From positions 14,320,001 through 14,384,000 of the forward strand of contig CM060734.1 in NCBI GenBank assembly GCA_030704615.1: a DNA stretch of 64,000 nt, written 5' to 3'. A program made the position numbers and the translations under genes. This DNA comes from Takakia lepidozioides (taxonomy: Eukaryota > Streptophyta > Takakiopsida > Takakiales > Takakiaceae). Positions 32,790 to 44,711 of this stretch are shown piece by piece. The notes under the pieces were generated by a model. That model was not told the origin of the DNA. It searched no databases and was given only the letters and a program-made list of their open reading frames with translations. Position 1 is the stretch's first letter. The number at the start of each line of letters is the position of its first letter.

Positions 32790-34685
32790 AATGATGCTTT
32801 CTGGATAGGTGGGAGTGTCTCGCTTCATTCATTGATGTGCGTAGCTACTACTTCATCCTCTAGTTCAGCATCTACAGCCTGACCCTTTAATCTGTTGTAG
32901 GATCTGCAGCCTCTTCCCTGTTCCCACCAAGACAAGGCCTTTAGTATGGCCACAACATGAGCGCTCAGAACCAGCCGTCATATGCACATTGTCATCCTGT
33001 GGCTCAAGGGAAGGGAGAAAGATAGTCCATATACAGGGAGAGCCATCTTGAAAAAATGAAAAACAACTTGTGGTGTCACTCAACCCCGAAGGGCTACTTC
33101 CTCCCAATGGGAAGGTGGACAGCTTTATGACATCAAACACACGTGTGGTTTTGAACCCACAAAAAGTATTAAGCCCTGACCAGTGAGCTATGTGGGCTAT
33201 CTATTGGATGTTGAGCCATCTTGAAATATGGGCTCACCCACGTCTGCCACATTTCCCACATCCTTTGTCTTTGCATGCCCTAGACATCAGGTGGAGACTG
33301 GAGACATTGAATTTGTAAATTCCAGCTTCTGAGCTAACATTTGCATAAAACAAACCTAATGAAGAAATAGTTTAGGGTATATTGCTTGCTATACTTGACC
33401 CCGAATGGCTGCCACCTTCCGGTGGGCTCTTTATGACCTATATTGCTGAATAGTTAGTTTGTGTCAACCATTAAACCAAAGCTCAGGCAAGAGAAGACCT
33501 TTGCAGAACAAGACAAAATGGGAGACCTTTAACAGTGAAACTAAGCCTGGAAAGTTGTAGTGAGCAGGCCAAACCAGTCGGAGAGAGGCCTGGCCTTGCA
33601 AACAATGAAACCAAAGCTCTTTAGAACGTCTGCAGAAAGCTTTTCATGCTCATGTAAAGTTGAGGGTTGAAGGAATCAAATCTTCTTTCACAATAGAGGT
33701 CAAAGCTGTATGAAAGATTGGTGATAGAGGACTGACCAGCAAAGTGGAAAAAACTTGGCAGCATACAGTATACATGTCAAATTAAGTAAAGTTGCAAATG
33801 TATACACTGATGAACAATCAATGGAGACGGTCAATAGAATGCAACTTTAATGTGAGGTGACCACACTCGAAATAAAAGGCTTCAAGTGGACATAGGCTAG
33901 CGTTCCAACCCATATATTAGCTGCCAAATGATGGCTTTCCAAACTACATGGTACATTGAACTATGTGTGAAACATTATTGGCTAAGGGAAGGAGATGAGC
34001 TTTGCTACGACACAACTTCACCAGCACAGTGAAGCCTACCCCTAAGCTGATCGATACACCAATGGTGACTACTCGGGAGCCTTTCTCTTCCTCCCCAAAC
34101 TCCATGAATTGTATTGCGAACCTAATGAATTAACCCTTTCTCAATCTCCGTTTCTCTGATGGGCAAAAACCTATAAACTATGGCACTGCCTAACACGATA
34201 TGCACCTGTATGGGCTCTTACAGAAATAAAAAATGCACTAGTGCACGAGGACAAAGGTCCCCAATCTTGCACACAAGAACAACACCCTCATGGGAGTGGA
34301 GAACTCGTTACCTCCAGCTGCTATGTTTGTCTCAGAGATCCATAAGATCTTTTGTATGAATCCTCCTGCAGATGATTCAGGTCACTGAAAAGTGACTTCT
34401 CTATAAGACAATCAAATTGAATGCAATTGAACGCCATTAAACGTTGGAGTAGTGATCAGTCCTGCCAAGCTTGGACCAGCACCCCCTCACCATGTTGAGT
34501 GAAGACAGATACAGCTAAGTGGCCAAGTGCAGTTGGAAGATCGAAGTTGGCAGAAGGACTGAAATGAAAGCCCAACACATGTGCTGCATTTCCACCTGTC
34601 TCGCCAGATCCCACCAAACTGCTCAGCCTCGTAGCTCTCATTGCGTGACCCAAAGGAACAGGGAAACAATCAGAGTAAGAAAAAG
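32790..34685. other. Intergenic region with SINE-like scraps
   Basis: No gene is supported. It contains the tRNA-derived SINE at 33000-33205. A diverged partial duplicate of that SINE's body lies at about 33395-33445 (CCCCGAATGGCT, then TTTATGACC). The region next to 34685 is the 3' flank of the pectin methylesterase. Confidence 0.5.
33000..33205 (-). mobile_element. tRNA-derived SINE
   Basis: Read on minus, TAGCTCACTGGTCAGGGC fits a Pol III A box, and GGGTTCAAAACC about 15-20 bp later fits a B box. A body with the CCCTTCGGGGTTGAGTGACACC hairpin-like stretch follows. No acceptor stem is present, so this is a SINE head and not a tRNA gene. Confidence 0.55.
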
Positions 34686-37600
34686 TCAGGGAATGAAAGG
34701 AACGCCTGTTTGTGGCAGCCATAAAGACCCCTGGATAAAATTATCAACAGAAAAGGCTTGAGCTTGCTGTGATGAAAACTGACTTGACCAATACACGCGG
34801 CCTGCCAGATTGTTGGCCCCGGGGCCATAGCTTCCATACTCTGCATCTAAGAGAGTGTCCAGAGCAAATGTTCCATTCCATGGCAACCATCCTACAGGCT
34901 CAATTATCTGGTCCAGATATGTTGAGATGAAAATGGTTCGGGAATATGTCTTCCAAGGCCTGCCTAAGTATGCCAGGTGTCCTGTCTGATTTGATAGAAA
35001 TAGTGCCTCATATTCCGGTGTCCCAAATACTGAGCATCCCTGGAAAAAAAAGCCAGTTGTCTGTCCTGGATCTACCCTCCCCTGCAGCACAGAAATTCCA
35101 AGCATATTAATTGTGATATTATGACTTCATTGTGGAAGTGCATGAGGATGCCAATAAGAACTTACCTGGTGTGGTTGAACATTCCACCTATGGAGAATGA
35201 TGAGAGGAGGTGACAGGAGAAAGATCCATGGGCAATCAAAGTTGGCCGGGGTGGGCAGGTTGGGCAGAGGGGGGTGTTGCAAAATTAACCCAGGCCCCAT
35301 CGAACAGATGATGATGTAATCAATAGCTCGTTATGGGACCAGAGTATTTCGACCAAAAACTTTATATCCCACACACAGCCTACGACAAATCTGGATCCAG
35401 AGAATTGGGTTTGATGACCAAAGCACTGAAATTTCAGCACTGCTACTGTGTACCCTACCTTCGACCGCAGACATGGCACTGCCATAATAGTGCACAGGTT
35501 GGGGGCAACAGCTATATCAAAGACTCAAACATCGATTTGTGACGGAAGTAACCCATTCATGTAAGAGAGAGGTATATACGGAGTGTGGGAGAGAGCCTAC
35601 CTGTGCAGTCAACGTGCTGGTAATGGCTGTTGGGCGGCCTGGTCGCACCACAATGTTGCAGTTTTGAAAAAAGGCAGCTGAATTTCCAAATATGAAGTCA
35701 ACAGTACCCTCAATTGTGCAGTCTTTGTAGAACTGACGCAGTGCATGTGTGTACAGAGTATCCTGGAATGCCACAATTGAGCAGCTCTGTAGAGCTGATT
35801 GATCACTATCTAGTCTCAAAGCCACAGCTTGATGTACTTCAGGACCTCCTGTATTCTGAAAAGTGATACCGCGAGCAATGAAGCCTGCTCCATCAACACC
35901 TGCAGAAGTCAATGAAACAACGTATTCCTTCAGAGGGACTTTAGAGAGTGACGAATCATGGAAAATGTATGCTCTATGTCCCACCTACGTTCCATAAGAG
36001 GGAGGGGTTAACAAAGACAAGGTCCATTTTCCCCTGCACAAATCAAGTTTCCATTAATTTTGAAAAGGACAGCTGTAGTGGATGCATCATTTATACGGTA
36101 GTTTGGAGACTGCACAGTAGATGAAGGTGAAGGACTCACAACCACAATGATGCAATACCATAAATTTTATAAAAGCAACAAAACAATAGTGAGGCATGAC
36201 CAGTACACGTGCGTCAGGTCCAGATTGAAATTGGGCCATTAGTAGACTTGAAGTGAGAAAAATCCATCAACTAAGCCTGGGCTCTCAATGTTTGATCAAT
36301 TTCTCCATCAGAAAATTCGATAAACAACCAAATGCTGAACAACATCTACATGAAGCATTCGCAGATGTATACTAACAAAAAAAGGTGTGGTGCAGCTTAT
36401 TACCGACAGTGGCTGTTAGCCAGGTGGTCATTCCCACTTGTGCATCATTCATGCTCCCTGTGATTATGGTCTGGTTGATGCCATCCCCGATGAACATGAG
36501 ATTTGGTTTTTTTTTTGGAACTCTGACAATCTGATTGTAGATGCCGGCCTTGATATATATAACGTACCTGACAACGGGAGATATACAGAATGAGACAGCA
36601 TATTTGAAGAGAGAGATTCCAGAAGAGAAAACCTTAGTAACTCATAAGCCATATTTGATGGTGATACTTTTGACAAGTTATTATGATATATAGGTGCATC
36701 GGCAATACTCCAGGGTCCATCTTGGTGTATATTAGTTAGCCACTTTGAGATTAGGTGCCCTATCAGGCAGTCATGTAAGAATCAAGCAGGATCTTAGCAC
36801 TCACAGCCAGACTTACACTATTTGTAGCACAGAGAGTGAAGGCCCACTTATCCATTTCCCCACATTACCTCAGGAAGTTAAGCTGGCAAGCTGTTTTGGA
36901 AATACAAACCAGACTTTACTAGCTTAAAACCCAGCCTGAGAGACCTTTGGCAGTCAACACTTCACTAGAAATTGGTGCAGTGGGTTTCAAGATTTCATCT
37001 TCCAACTAGCCTAAAAGGGAGAAGGGAGCTCTGCTTAGGCAGTTGTTGCAATAACTTAATTTACTTCATGGAAACAAGTCAAGAAAGGTGGGAAAGGCTT
37101 CAGAACATTGGAGGACAGTTTGGGAAAAGGAGGTTTGCAGGAAGAATTCAGAAGATCTTCCAGGTTTCTTTCAGGTGCAGCGTACCTCGCCTGACTCCAG
37201 GCTGGTGCATAGTCGACGGCCTGTTGAATGCTGGAAAGTGCAGAACCGAGAGAGATAGTGATGGAAGGAGGTATGTCCATTTGGCCATTCAAAAGGTTCC
37301 GATCGTCCTCGTTAAGCCATTCAGGATACGAATGAGGGTACTCAGCTGCAAGCTCCGCAAGCTGCTCTTGTCGGCTGACCGGGGGAGGTTTCCAGGAAGC
37401 CGCATTAGGACCATAATTCACCAAAGCGTCGGTCATGGCAAGCGCGTTGCTTATTAGCTCCGCACTCACATTCAAGCGGCCCAGCATCTGAGGTACAAAT
37501 GTCAGGGGGGTATTGATGGCACTTAAAGAATAGTAGCAATCGAATTCGAAAGTAAGAGCTCCACTTATCCATGCTTGAATGTCCTTCAGTAGATTGCCAT

Positions 37601-38123
37601 TGAAAGCATTCTCAGAGTTTTGAAGATGGAACGCCGCCAGATCCAAAACCTCAGTGCACTGCTTGGATACCGCTGTAAGGTTCACATTGCCAGCACTAGG
37701 AACCAGTGATGCTAGTGTAGCGCCATCAGTGATTGCGGCTACCGCGTAGTTATGGGCAATGCTAATTGCAATCCCTACTAATTCCTGAGGAACTGCTGTT
37801 GCTGCACGGGGCTCTCTTCTGAAGGCTGCGAGACAGGCGTCAGGGAACCGTGTCGCCGCACAGGCCAATGAGATCGTTGTGGTTCCAACCTCCAATTGCT
37901 TCAATTGACGACGCATACGCGCTGTTTCGAGCAAAGCTTCCTCTGAGTGCTCTCGCCGAATCCCTTGAACAGGATGTGAGGACAACAACATGAAGAGACA
38001 AAGAAAGAGTGCACGACAAGTAAAGCCTGAAATACTAGAAGCTCTGATTCGTAATGTTTTCCTCAAGCGCCACCTCTCTTCTTCTTCGGTAATATCCACT
38101 GACAGCTCTCTGGAGATTGTCAT
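34686..38123 (-). CDS. Pectin methylesterase with N-terminal inhibitor (PMEI) pro-region
   Basis: Four exons join in frame: 38123-37186, 36567-36404, 35899-35601 and 35081-34686, all GT-AG. The protein has a hydrophobic signal/anchor ([13 protein letters not shown]), a PMEI-type helical pro-region with conserved cysteines, then the esterase beta-helix: [64 protein letters not shown] (catalytic Asp), GTVDFIFGN (second catalytic Asp), and [13 protein letters not shown] (Arg/Trp). It ends GRVYW with a short tail. It de-esterifies cell-wall homogalacturonan, and the pro-region is normally cleaved. The Met at 38123 is preferred over an upstream in-frame Met at 38240 because it places the hydrophobic segment closer to the start; either is possible. 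Note ARG in place of the common ARD before ITFQN. No stops are seen, so it is probably functional. Confidence 0.88.
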
Positions 38124-38239
38124 TCCCTCTTCAATCTTTCCTTCTCTGCGCCTTTCACCTCTGTTTCCCCAATCCCGCTCCCGCCATCTATCGGCAATCC
38201 CGACCTCCATAACAGCACCGACCGTGGAATTTACCCCCA

Positions 38240-38720
38240 ACCCGGGACAAACACAGAAACGCTTCTATCTGTCCCCTCACGGTCTCTGCAGAGAAGCTCC
38301 AGCAGAATCAATCTCCCTCTCCCGCATTCACTCCTCCCTCCTCCGTCGCCTCACTCAGACACGTTACCTCCCTCCCTCCCTCCCTATCAAACACTCCTTC
38401 AAGCCACCTTCCCTTCTCCGGTCTCAACTCTCACTCAAATACGCGTCTCTGTATATCATCAAAAGCTGTCTTACAAACAATTTCGAAATCGCATGAAGAC
38501 GCCAGCTCCTCCTCTGCCCCGCAAAGCTTGTCTCGATCCCTTGAAAGCACCTGCGCGCGGTCAGGCTCTGTCGTGTCTCCTTCTCGCATTCAGTGCAGGG
38601 CGTGTCTCCAGTCTTCCTCTTCACTCTCCACCTCTGCACCTTCCCCCCCTATTTATCGCCCGTGCTCACTAAAACTTCCAACACACTAACACACTAATCC
38701 CTTACTAATCCTCATTGCCG
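38240..38720 (-). promoter_or_regulatory. Pectin methylesterase 5' region with TATA-like box
   Basis: On minus, GATAAATAG lies at about 38649-38657, some 410-530 bp before the possible start codons. A CT/GA-rich 5' leader (plus-strand CCTCCCTCCCTCCC near 38370) follows. The spacing is reasonable for a TATA promoter with a 5' UTR. No other regulatory site is assigned. Confidence 0.4.
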
Positions 38721-39074
38721 CCACGAGACTACCGCACATGTCAAGCATATTCATACTTCCGTAGAGGAATATAATTTTTTTGGTATATTCCAACAACAGA
38801 TGCCGACTGAACTTTCCAGCTCATCGAACTCAGCTCGATAAGTGAGACGTATGGATTAGTGGAGGCGGATACACACTTGTCGCGCTCCCAAGACCCGTGT
38901 CCAAAATTCTATTCACTCTCAAATACCCTAGTTTCTTTTTCATTAACTAATGTTTTTTATTTCACTAGCGTTTACTCATACATTATTTTTGGTATGGCAT
39001 AGTGAACTCGTAAGTTACATTGATTTTGACATTGATTATTCTTTATTCATAACAATAATATAAATTTTCTACTT
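38720..39074. other. AT-rich intergenic stretch
   Basis: No open frame or repeat of note was identified. Confidence 0.4.
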
Positions 39075-39385
39075 TTTATTTTTTCAAAGGGAAACACCAG
39101 GGAGCGACAGCTCACAATCAGGCCCCTTGATATGATTATAATAATTAATGTTTTATTTATTTATTTAAAGGAAACCTGGGAGCTACAGCCCACAATTCAG
39201 GCCCGTGAGGAGGGGGAAAAATTAATCATTCATGGGCCATGAGGCCTACAGGACGATCAACGCCCAGACATACCGTCACGAACAATCCCACACACGGGGC
39301 AGGGCAGCGGGTTTGAACCCGGAACCACCAGGGCGACACACTGTGCACTTACCAGCTGAGCTACCAGATGTGCCAATGATTTTGA
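39075..39385 (-). mobile_element. tRNA-derived SINE with duplicated tail
   Basis: On minus, GGTAGCTCAGCTGG (A box) lies at about 39360 and GGGTTCAAACCC (B box) at about 39315. A body with GGCCTCATGGCCCATGAATG follows, then a T/A-rich TTTATTTATTTAAA-like tract (about 39155-39170). A second truncated copy of the tail segment (AGGGAGCGACAGCTCACAAT) lies at 39100. The 3' side does not pair with the 5' side, so it is not a functional tRNA. Confidence 0.75.
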
Positions 39386-39389
39386 TTTT

Positions 39390-40500
39390 GGATTAGGCAG
39401 ATGATTTTTTTTTTTATTGTTTTTTGGGAAGGGGGAGAGCCCTTTAAAATTTTATTCGAATTATTTGAACGATTTTTTAACAAAGGAAATAAAATTAGAA
39501 AAGAACTAAAATTATCGTTAATTTCGGTTTTGTGCCTGGGCAGTGACAGCTTCAAGTAGGTGATTATTACTTGGAAGTAAATGTTGGATATAATCTGACA
39601 GTTGAGCAGGGCAAGGTGCCTGGCTGTGCTGCAAATTATGAAGGCTCTAAAAGGAAAGCATAAATACCTACTTCCCATTAATGTGCCTCCCAATTCTCTG
39701 GACCTAACACAACAATAACTAAAGCCTTTATTATGGTAGGTATCCCCAGCTGCCCAATTAAATTAAATCTGAAAGCCCCCTCCAAACAGCCTAGTTGGAT
39801 TTAAAGCCCACTTTACAAATTAAGCACTAGGGAAGTTGCTGTGCATAATACCAAGAATCGGATGGATGATGTGAGATTTTGCAGCGGTGTTCAGTTTACT
39901 CACACTCTGCCAGATACTATTTTTCAGTGTACCTGAGGTATGACTCATGTGCTATTTATTATTTACTGTTGCCTGTTGACAAATTTCAGACAAATGAAGG
40001 ATAAGCTGTCTCTGCAAATATGAATTTTAATGCGCAGTCAAAATTCTTTCATTGAAGGGTTCCTAATCACTTCGGAAATATTAACTGCCTTTGAGACACC
40101 TTTGAGACTCGCTAACGTTTTGGACATATAACCTCTTCCAAGATTCCATCCCAAAACCAGCTCATTGCTGAGACCATAGCGATTCCCATGAGATAGAGAA
40201 GGCTAGGGCAGCAGCCGTCGTAATTAAAGGGTCATTTCACCTTGCATCTACTGCCCCAAGTTTTTAATATGTTACCCCCGCCGGAGTCTCTTTTCTCGCC
40301 GTTTCTTTTTCCGGGGACAATCTTTTTAAATGTTTTGACTTGCGTGATTTTGCATTACGTCAATAACTTACAATATGTATGTATGGTAAAGTGCATGGCG
40401 GTGGCCCGCGAATTGAACAATATTCGTCATGAGCCCCGATAAACGTGGCTTGCGGAGTGAACAATAACTTATTCGTCATGAGAGCCCGGACAATGGATGT
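39390..40500. other. Intergenic region, nothing recognised
   Basis: AT-rich, with short random frames on both strands. No gene, RNA or repeat family was recognised. Confidence 0.4.
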
Positions 40501-40502
40501 GT

Positions 40503-40601
40503 AGGGTAAGCAACCCACGCTCGTTGCTCCACTGGTTCTCGCTCCGCCCTCGTGGCAAGGGGCTCACACCTGTGAAGCACCTCGCCTGGGTTGCTTACCC
40601 T
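40503..40601. repeat. Inverted repeat (foldback) 1
   Basis: The arm AGGGTAAGCAACCCA at 40503-40517 is perfectly complementary to 40587-40601, with a 69-bp loop. It lies directly next to a second, unrelated foldback. Confidence 0.9.
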
Positions 40602-40633
40602 GCGTAAAGAATTGAAAAAAATAAAAGTGCCTT

Positions 40634-40689
40634 GCCAGGCTGGCGAGTAGCGTAAGCCACTGCGCCGTAACGCTACTCGCCAGCCTGGC
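40634..40689. repeat. Inverted repeat (foldback) 2
   Basis: The 19-bp arm GCCAGGCTGGCGAGTAGCG (40634-40652) is perfectly complementary to 40671-40689, with an 18-bp loop. The flanking AAAGTGCC and GGCACTTT extend the stem after a small bulge. This is a strong hairpin and possibly a MITE or foldback end. Confidence 0.9.
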
Positions 40690-41001
40690 ACTTTACTCCA
40701 CGAAATAAGCCCACTCGAAATACAAAGGAGTTCTTTTGGAAATTCCTTACGTTACGGAGAGCTCAATAATGCATTCAAAAGAAACACAAAAGAAAACTTG
40801 AGAGTGAGGTGGAAAGTTGGGGCAGAAAAAGCCAAAGAGAAATAGCGGAGGGGTGGGGCCTGCAGGCCGTGGACGTGCTCTGCAGGCGGCAGGGCCACGC
40901 TGCTCGCATACGACTTCACTAATCTCTGGCGGTGTGTCTCTTGGAGCCCCATCGCCCACGCACATGCGCGGAGGGCCAGGCAGGGTGTGGGGGATCAGAG
41001 A

Positions 41002-41376
41002 GCGAGGCGGACGAGCAACATCGTCTCTCCCAATGCGACTCTAGCCGTGCTTGCAGTCAACTCATGCGCTGGATTCATGTTTCATTGGCTGCTTTACGTC
41101 CTGATTTGGTAGTGCGGTTGTACTTTGTGGAACGACTGGCTTCTAGTAGATCACTCGCTGGAAGTTGGGGACTCTGCGGATGAAATTGCGAGGCAGACGA
41201 GCACCATCGTCTCTCCCAATGCGACTCTAGCCGTGCTTGCAGTCAACTCATGCGCTGGGATTCATGTTTCATTGGCTGCTTTACTTCCTGATTTGGTAGT
41301 GCGGTTGTACTTTGTGGAACGACTGGCTTCTAGTAGATCACTCGCTGGGAAGTTGGGGACTCTGCGGATGAAATTG
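41002..41376. repeat. 186-bp tandem duplication
   Basis: Two copies begin at about 41002 and 41188 and share CATCGTCTCTCCCAATGCGA and the GTGGAACGACTGGCTTCTAG block. They differ by a few substitutions. No coding potential is supported. Confidence 0.9.
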
Positions 41377-41399
41377 CCAGTGGACTGGGTTGCAAACAA

Positions 41400-42450
41400 T
41401 GGCGGCTTGACTAGAAGTTCTGGAGGAAAGAGGGAGGCACCCTTACGTGTGACCGTATGAGTGAACAGGTCATATATTATGTGGCACGCGTGTGTGTAAT
41501 GTAGCGAGGCGATGCTGGGGTCCCACGCGTGCGGGGACGCGTAGGGACCTGCAAACCATCCAAGTGGTCCATATGGTCCAAGATGTTGAGAGTTAGTCCA
41601 GTGAAAAGTTTCTTTCCAGTGTTGGAGTTGAAAGTGGAGGGATTAAATTGCATACACCAACCTTCACATAGCGCGATTACGAACCTGAAATGACTTCCTT
41701 GAAGGTAGTATGCTTCAGTTTTTCTTCAGAAAGGTGATTGCATTTTTCAAATTACGCACTCCAACTGAGTCATCAGAGCAAAATCGGCTTAGTACTTAGT
41801 ACCCCCAAACTCTTGCTGCCTTTGGGCGACGAAAGGACACCGAAAAGTATCCATGGAAACTCCAACGGGTACTTGCCAGTAGCTCCTTGTGCACCACTCC
41901 TGGCATCTTGCATGTGTGTCTACATGCGGCAGCGCAGCTCGACTGGGGAACCCTTGTTTCTATGGGACCCAACAGACAAGTGTCAGAAAAGCAGTTTAGA
42001 GGTAGGCCCTAGCTTGTAAAGCAAGTACCCTCATCCTGCAAGGAATATGATAAGGAATTTAATAGTTGCCTACATCCCTCTCTCTTTCCATACCTACTCC
42101 ATGCATGAGCCTATTCTCGACGCAGGTGCAATCAAGCGTCGAGACTCCCGACGAACCCAATCACAGCTTTGCCCTGAATTTTGTTGAGGGATACCATAGT
42201 GAGGTCTCCGTATGCTGATGGCAACGTAACAGTGCATCGCGGACTGGACGTTGGGATGTATAGTCGTTGTCTCATGGTCTTGACCGCTGGCAAAGGAGGG
42301 AAGCCAACTGGCAATGGCAAAGCAATAATCGCAACTGGCAAGAGAATGTGCTGCCCAGGAGCACATTCCACGACCAGAACTACTTACAACTGTATGGAGG
42401 TGATGGCTTGTGGGGTACATTACCAGCTAGGGAATTCCAAAAAGGCCTTG
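41400..42450. other. Stretch without recognised gene
   Basis: Several short frames exist on both strands. One, around 42132-42420, is fairly long on both strands but matches no family I recognise. Nothing else was identified. Confidence 0.35.
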
Positions 42451-42454
42451 ATGT

Positions 42455-42690
42455 GAAATGCATCGCAATTCACTTGATCACCCCCTAAAAGTGCGCAATT
42501 CAAGTGAACTGCAAAAACTAGCTTGAAAACAACCCTAATCTGCAATTCAATTGAGTTGTCGGCACACAATTCAATTGAATTGCAAATTGATAATTCAATT
42601 GAATTGTTGACTACAATTCAAGTGAATTGTAAATCTGCAATTCAATTGAATTGTCAACTCGCAATTCAATTGAATTGTAATCTATAATTT
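42455..42690. repeat. Cluster of AATTCAATTGAATT palindromes
   Basis: CAATTCAATTGAATTG or close variants (CAATTCAAGTGAATTG, CAATTCAATTGAGTTG) occur about seven times, spaced roughly 20-35 bp. The 16-bp core is a perfect palindrome. This is a further palindrome family in the window, in sequence with no recognised gene. Confidence 0.9.
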
Positions 42691-42886
42691 TTAACTTATT
42701 TATGTACATAATGTATAAATATGTATATATATTCAAGTTACTTATACACACTAAGTATAAGCTGAAAATACAGCTTGCCCGTCTATCTTGTGCCCGTGAG
42801 GAAATCGTGGAGTCGTGAAGGTCTAACGGAGCTGTTTATCGAAGGCGGTGAGTAGATTTGTAGCTTGATGTCATTCACTCTGGAGA

Positions 42887-43340
42887 ATGAGTTCCTCAAC
42901 AATCTTACTTCAAACCCCTCCTGACTTGCCAAGGGAACCTCCTCGTGGCAACAGGAAAGAGACGAGGAGTATCCAGAAACAGGTCCAGATTCATCGAAGA
43001 GGACCGGATTTCAAGCTCCATATTACCTACGATGCCCTGTGGAAGGATAGCTACAACAAACCCATGGGTAGATGGTCAACTAGAAGCCGAAGCAGCAGCG
43101 GCACAATTGATAAAATCAGGCACTGCTAATCAAGGCATTCTTCAACACATTTCACCCTGTTTTTCCCTCTTATCAGAGTAGCAGAGGCAATTGAGCATAG
43201 GAACTAGTGTGATAAGTTGAGTTGGGTGTTTCATGGTCGGTCAATCCTCCATGGGTCATGACACAAGGTCACGGACAATGTGGTGAGGGCACCTTCTTCT
43301 TCGACCTATTTCAGCCTGTTTTGCCCTCTCATCAGACTCA
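42887..43340 (+). pseudogene. OSB-motif fragment, duplicate of the 22.8-30.3 kb locus
   Basis: It contains HRRGPDFKLHITYDALWKDS, a copy of the OSB PDF motif, followed by VDGQLEAEAAAAQLIKSGT, matching VDGQLEAAAAIRLIKSGT at 30.2 kb. Downstream, 43176-43230 matches 29996-30050, and 43235-43330 matches 23100-23215 (GTGAGGGCACCTTCTTCTTC). It is a rearranged segmental copy without a complete frame. Confidence 0.7.
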
Positions 43341-43900
43341 GACCGTGTTTCAATCTCGGCCTACTCAGCTGCACCGTGATGGCTCTCATAGACCAATCCG
43401 ACATTACTGGACGGTTAAGTGGGTAGGCACATGTAATTGCAAGAGTGGGGCAGCCACTTTGCAATTATGATGAGATTAGCATCACCTAGTGGAGGAGCTG
43501 CCAATTCAATGGAAAGCCATAAAGAGCCGTCTATGGTGTTTAAGGGAAGGATCTTGAATGACCTCTTCATCAGCTGGGACAGTTTCCTTGAACTGAGAGG
43601 TGAGGAGGGGAAATCACACATATAGGACTCATAGTTTTTTAATACTATTCGTTAATTAGAGACAGCAGACTTCAAGCATAGCCTTAAAGGTGACATAAGT
43701 GTGCTCACCAACATATTAGTGTACATTGTCAAGATGTTGCACCTGCAGTTGCCACAGCAAAATCCCATCACCTATTCTCAGAATGTCCACATTATGTGGA
43801 TCATGGGGAATATCTCGTCTCACTACTAGATAGTCGTATTAATCCCTCGGTTCAATGTTAAAATGAGATGGTTGCAGCAACTTGCTTATGTGTGTGTGTT
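43340..43900. other. Stretch without clear gene
   Basis: A short frame at 43437-43625 has no recognised domain. A weak match to an earlier epimerase exon (ISVHCQDVA-like, near 43715-43745) is possible but not secure. Confidence 0.3.
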
Positions 43901-43906
43901 TGTCGG

Positions 43907-44711
43907 TTGAGGGGCACAGTTGTGGATTTGGTCTTGATCATGTCGGTCAACCCTGGGTTTGGAGGACAGAGCTTCATTGAGAGCCAAGTCACGAAGATTG
44001 CTGATCTCAAGAGATTATGTGCTGAGAAGGTAAATGAAACCTAGTTCTGCCTGATTTCAGGCTAGTAGCTATAAGGATGTCAGCTCCAATTGAGCGAGTG
44101 TGCACTTGAAGTTGATTTTGAATGTCTAGTATCTGGCACATTAATTTCCTTACACTGTACTTGTTACTACTGTGAATCAACAAACGGGTTATTGGACACA
44201 GGGGGTCAGCCCATGGATTGAGGTGGTGTCAGCCCCTCCAATGCGTACAAGGTGCACTCACACCCTCACTGAAGACAAGTGTGATAGAGCACTACTGTGG
44301 AATAAGCAGCTATGCCAAGGATACTAATGTTCTCTATGAATCATGACAAACCCCAAACAATACTTGAAGCCGACTGTCGGTGTGTCCTTGTTATAGGTGA
44401 TTGAGGCGGGAGCAAATGCACTAGTGGCAGGATCTGTTGTCTTTGGAGCTAAGAGCTATTCTGAAGGTTAGGATGGGCACATCCCAAGTGTTTGTGATTG
44501 ATTTTTTGCTTATATAGCTTCTTGAGAGTGCACCAGCATATTTAATCAATAACTTAATGTCAGTAACTACTGAGTTGTCTGTAGAAGTCTGCCTGCTATT
44601 GTTAAGTGTGGCAGGGGCTATCGTTCTATTTCAGACTATGGCATTCTGGCGACATGCACAGCGATGAAGGGTATCAAGACAAGCAAGAGGCCAGTGGCAG
44701 TGCCCGCGTAG
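43907..44711 (+). pseudogene. Ribulose-phosphate 3-epimerase, C-terminal exons (defective)
   Basis: The last four exons of a plant epimerase are recognisable with GT-AG borders: to 44029 ([19 protein letters not shown]), 44202-44251 (SPWIEV, then NAYK), 44397-44466 (VIEAGANALVAGSVVFGA) and 44635-44711 (ATCTAMKGIKTSKRPVAV, TAG). The enzyme interconverts ribulose-5-P and xylulose-5-P in the Calvin and pentose phosphate pathways. In the second exon about 7 bp are missing between IEV and the GVSPSNAYK-like sequence. This removes the VDGG motif with its catalytic Asp and shifts the frame. No intact upstream exons are visible, so it is a non-functional partial copy. Because introns are kept, it is a DNA-level duplicate and not a retrocopy. 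Confidence 0.8.

Noticed and set aside
35517-35984. Separate small pectinesterase ORF starting upstream of exon 3
   Set aside because: The first 28 codons are intron sequence. The GT-AG borders and the in-frame join to exons 2 and 4 show it is one exon of the larger gene.
39300-39385. tRNA gene on minus (A and B boxes present)
   Set aside because: The 5' and 3' ends do not form an acceptor stem, and the body and tail look like a SINE.
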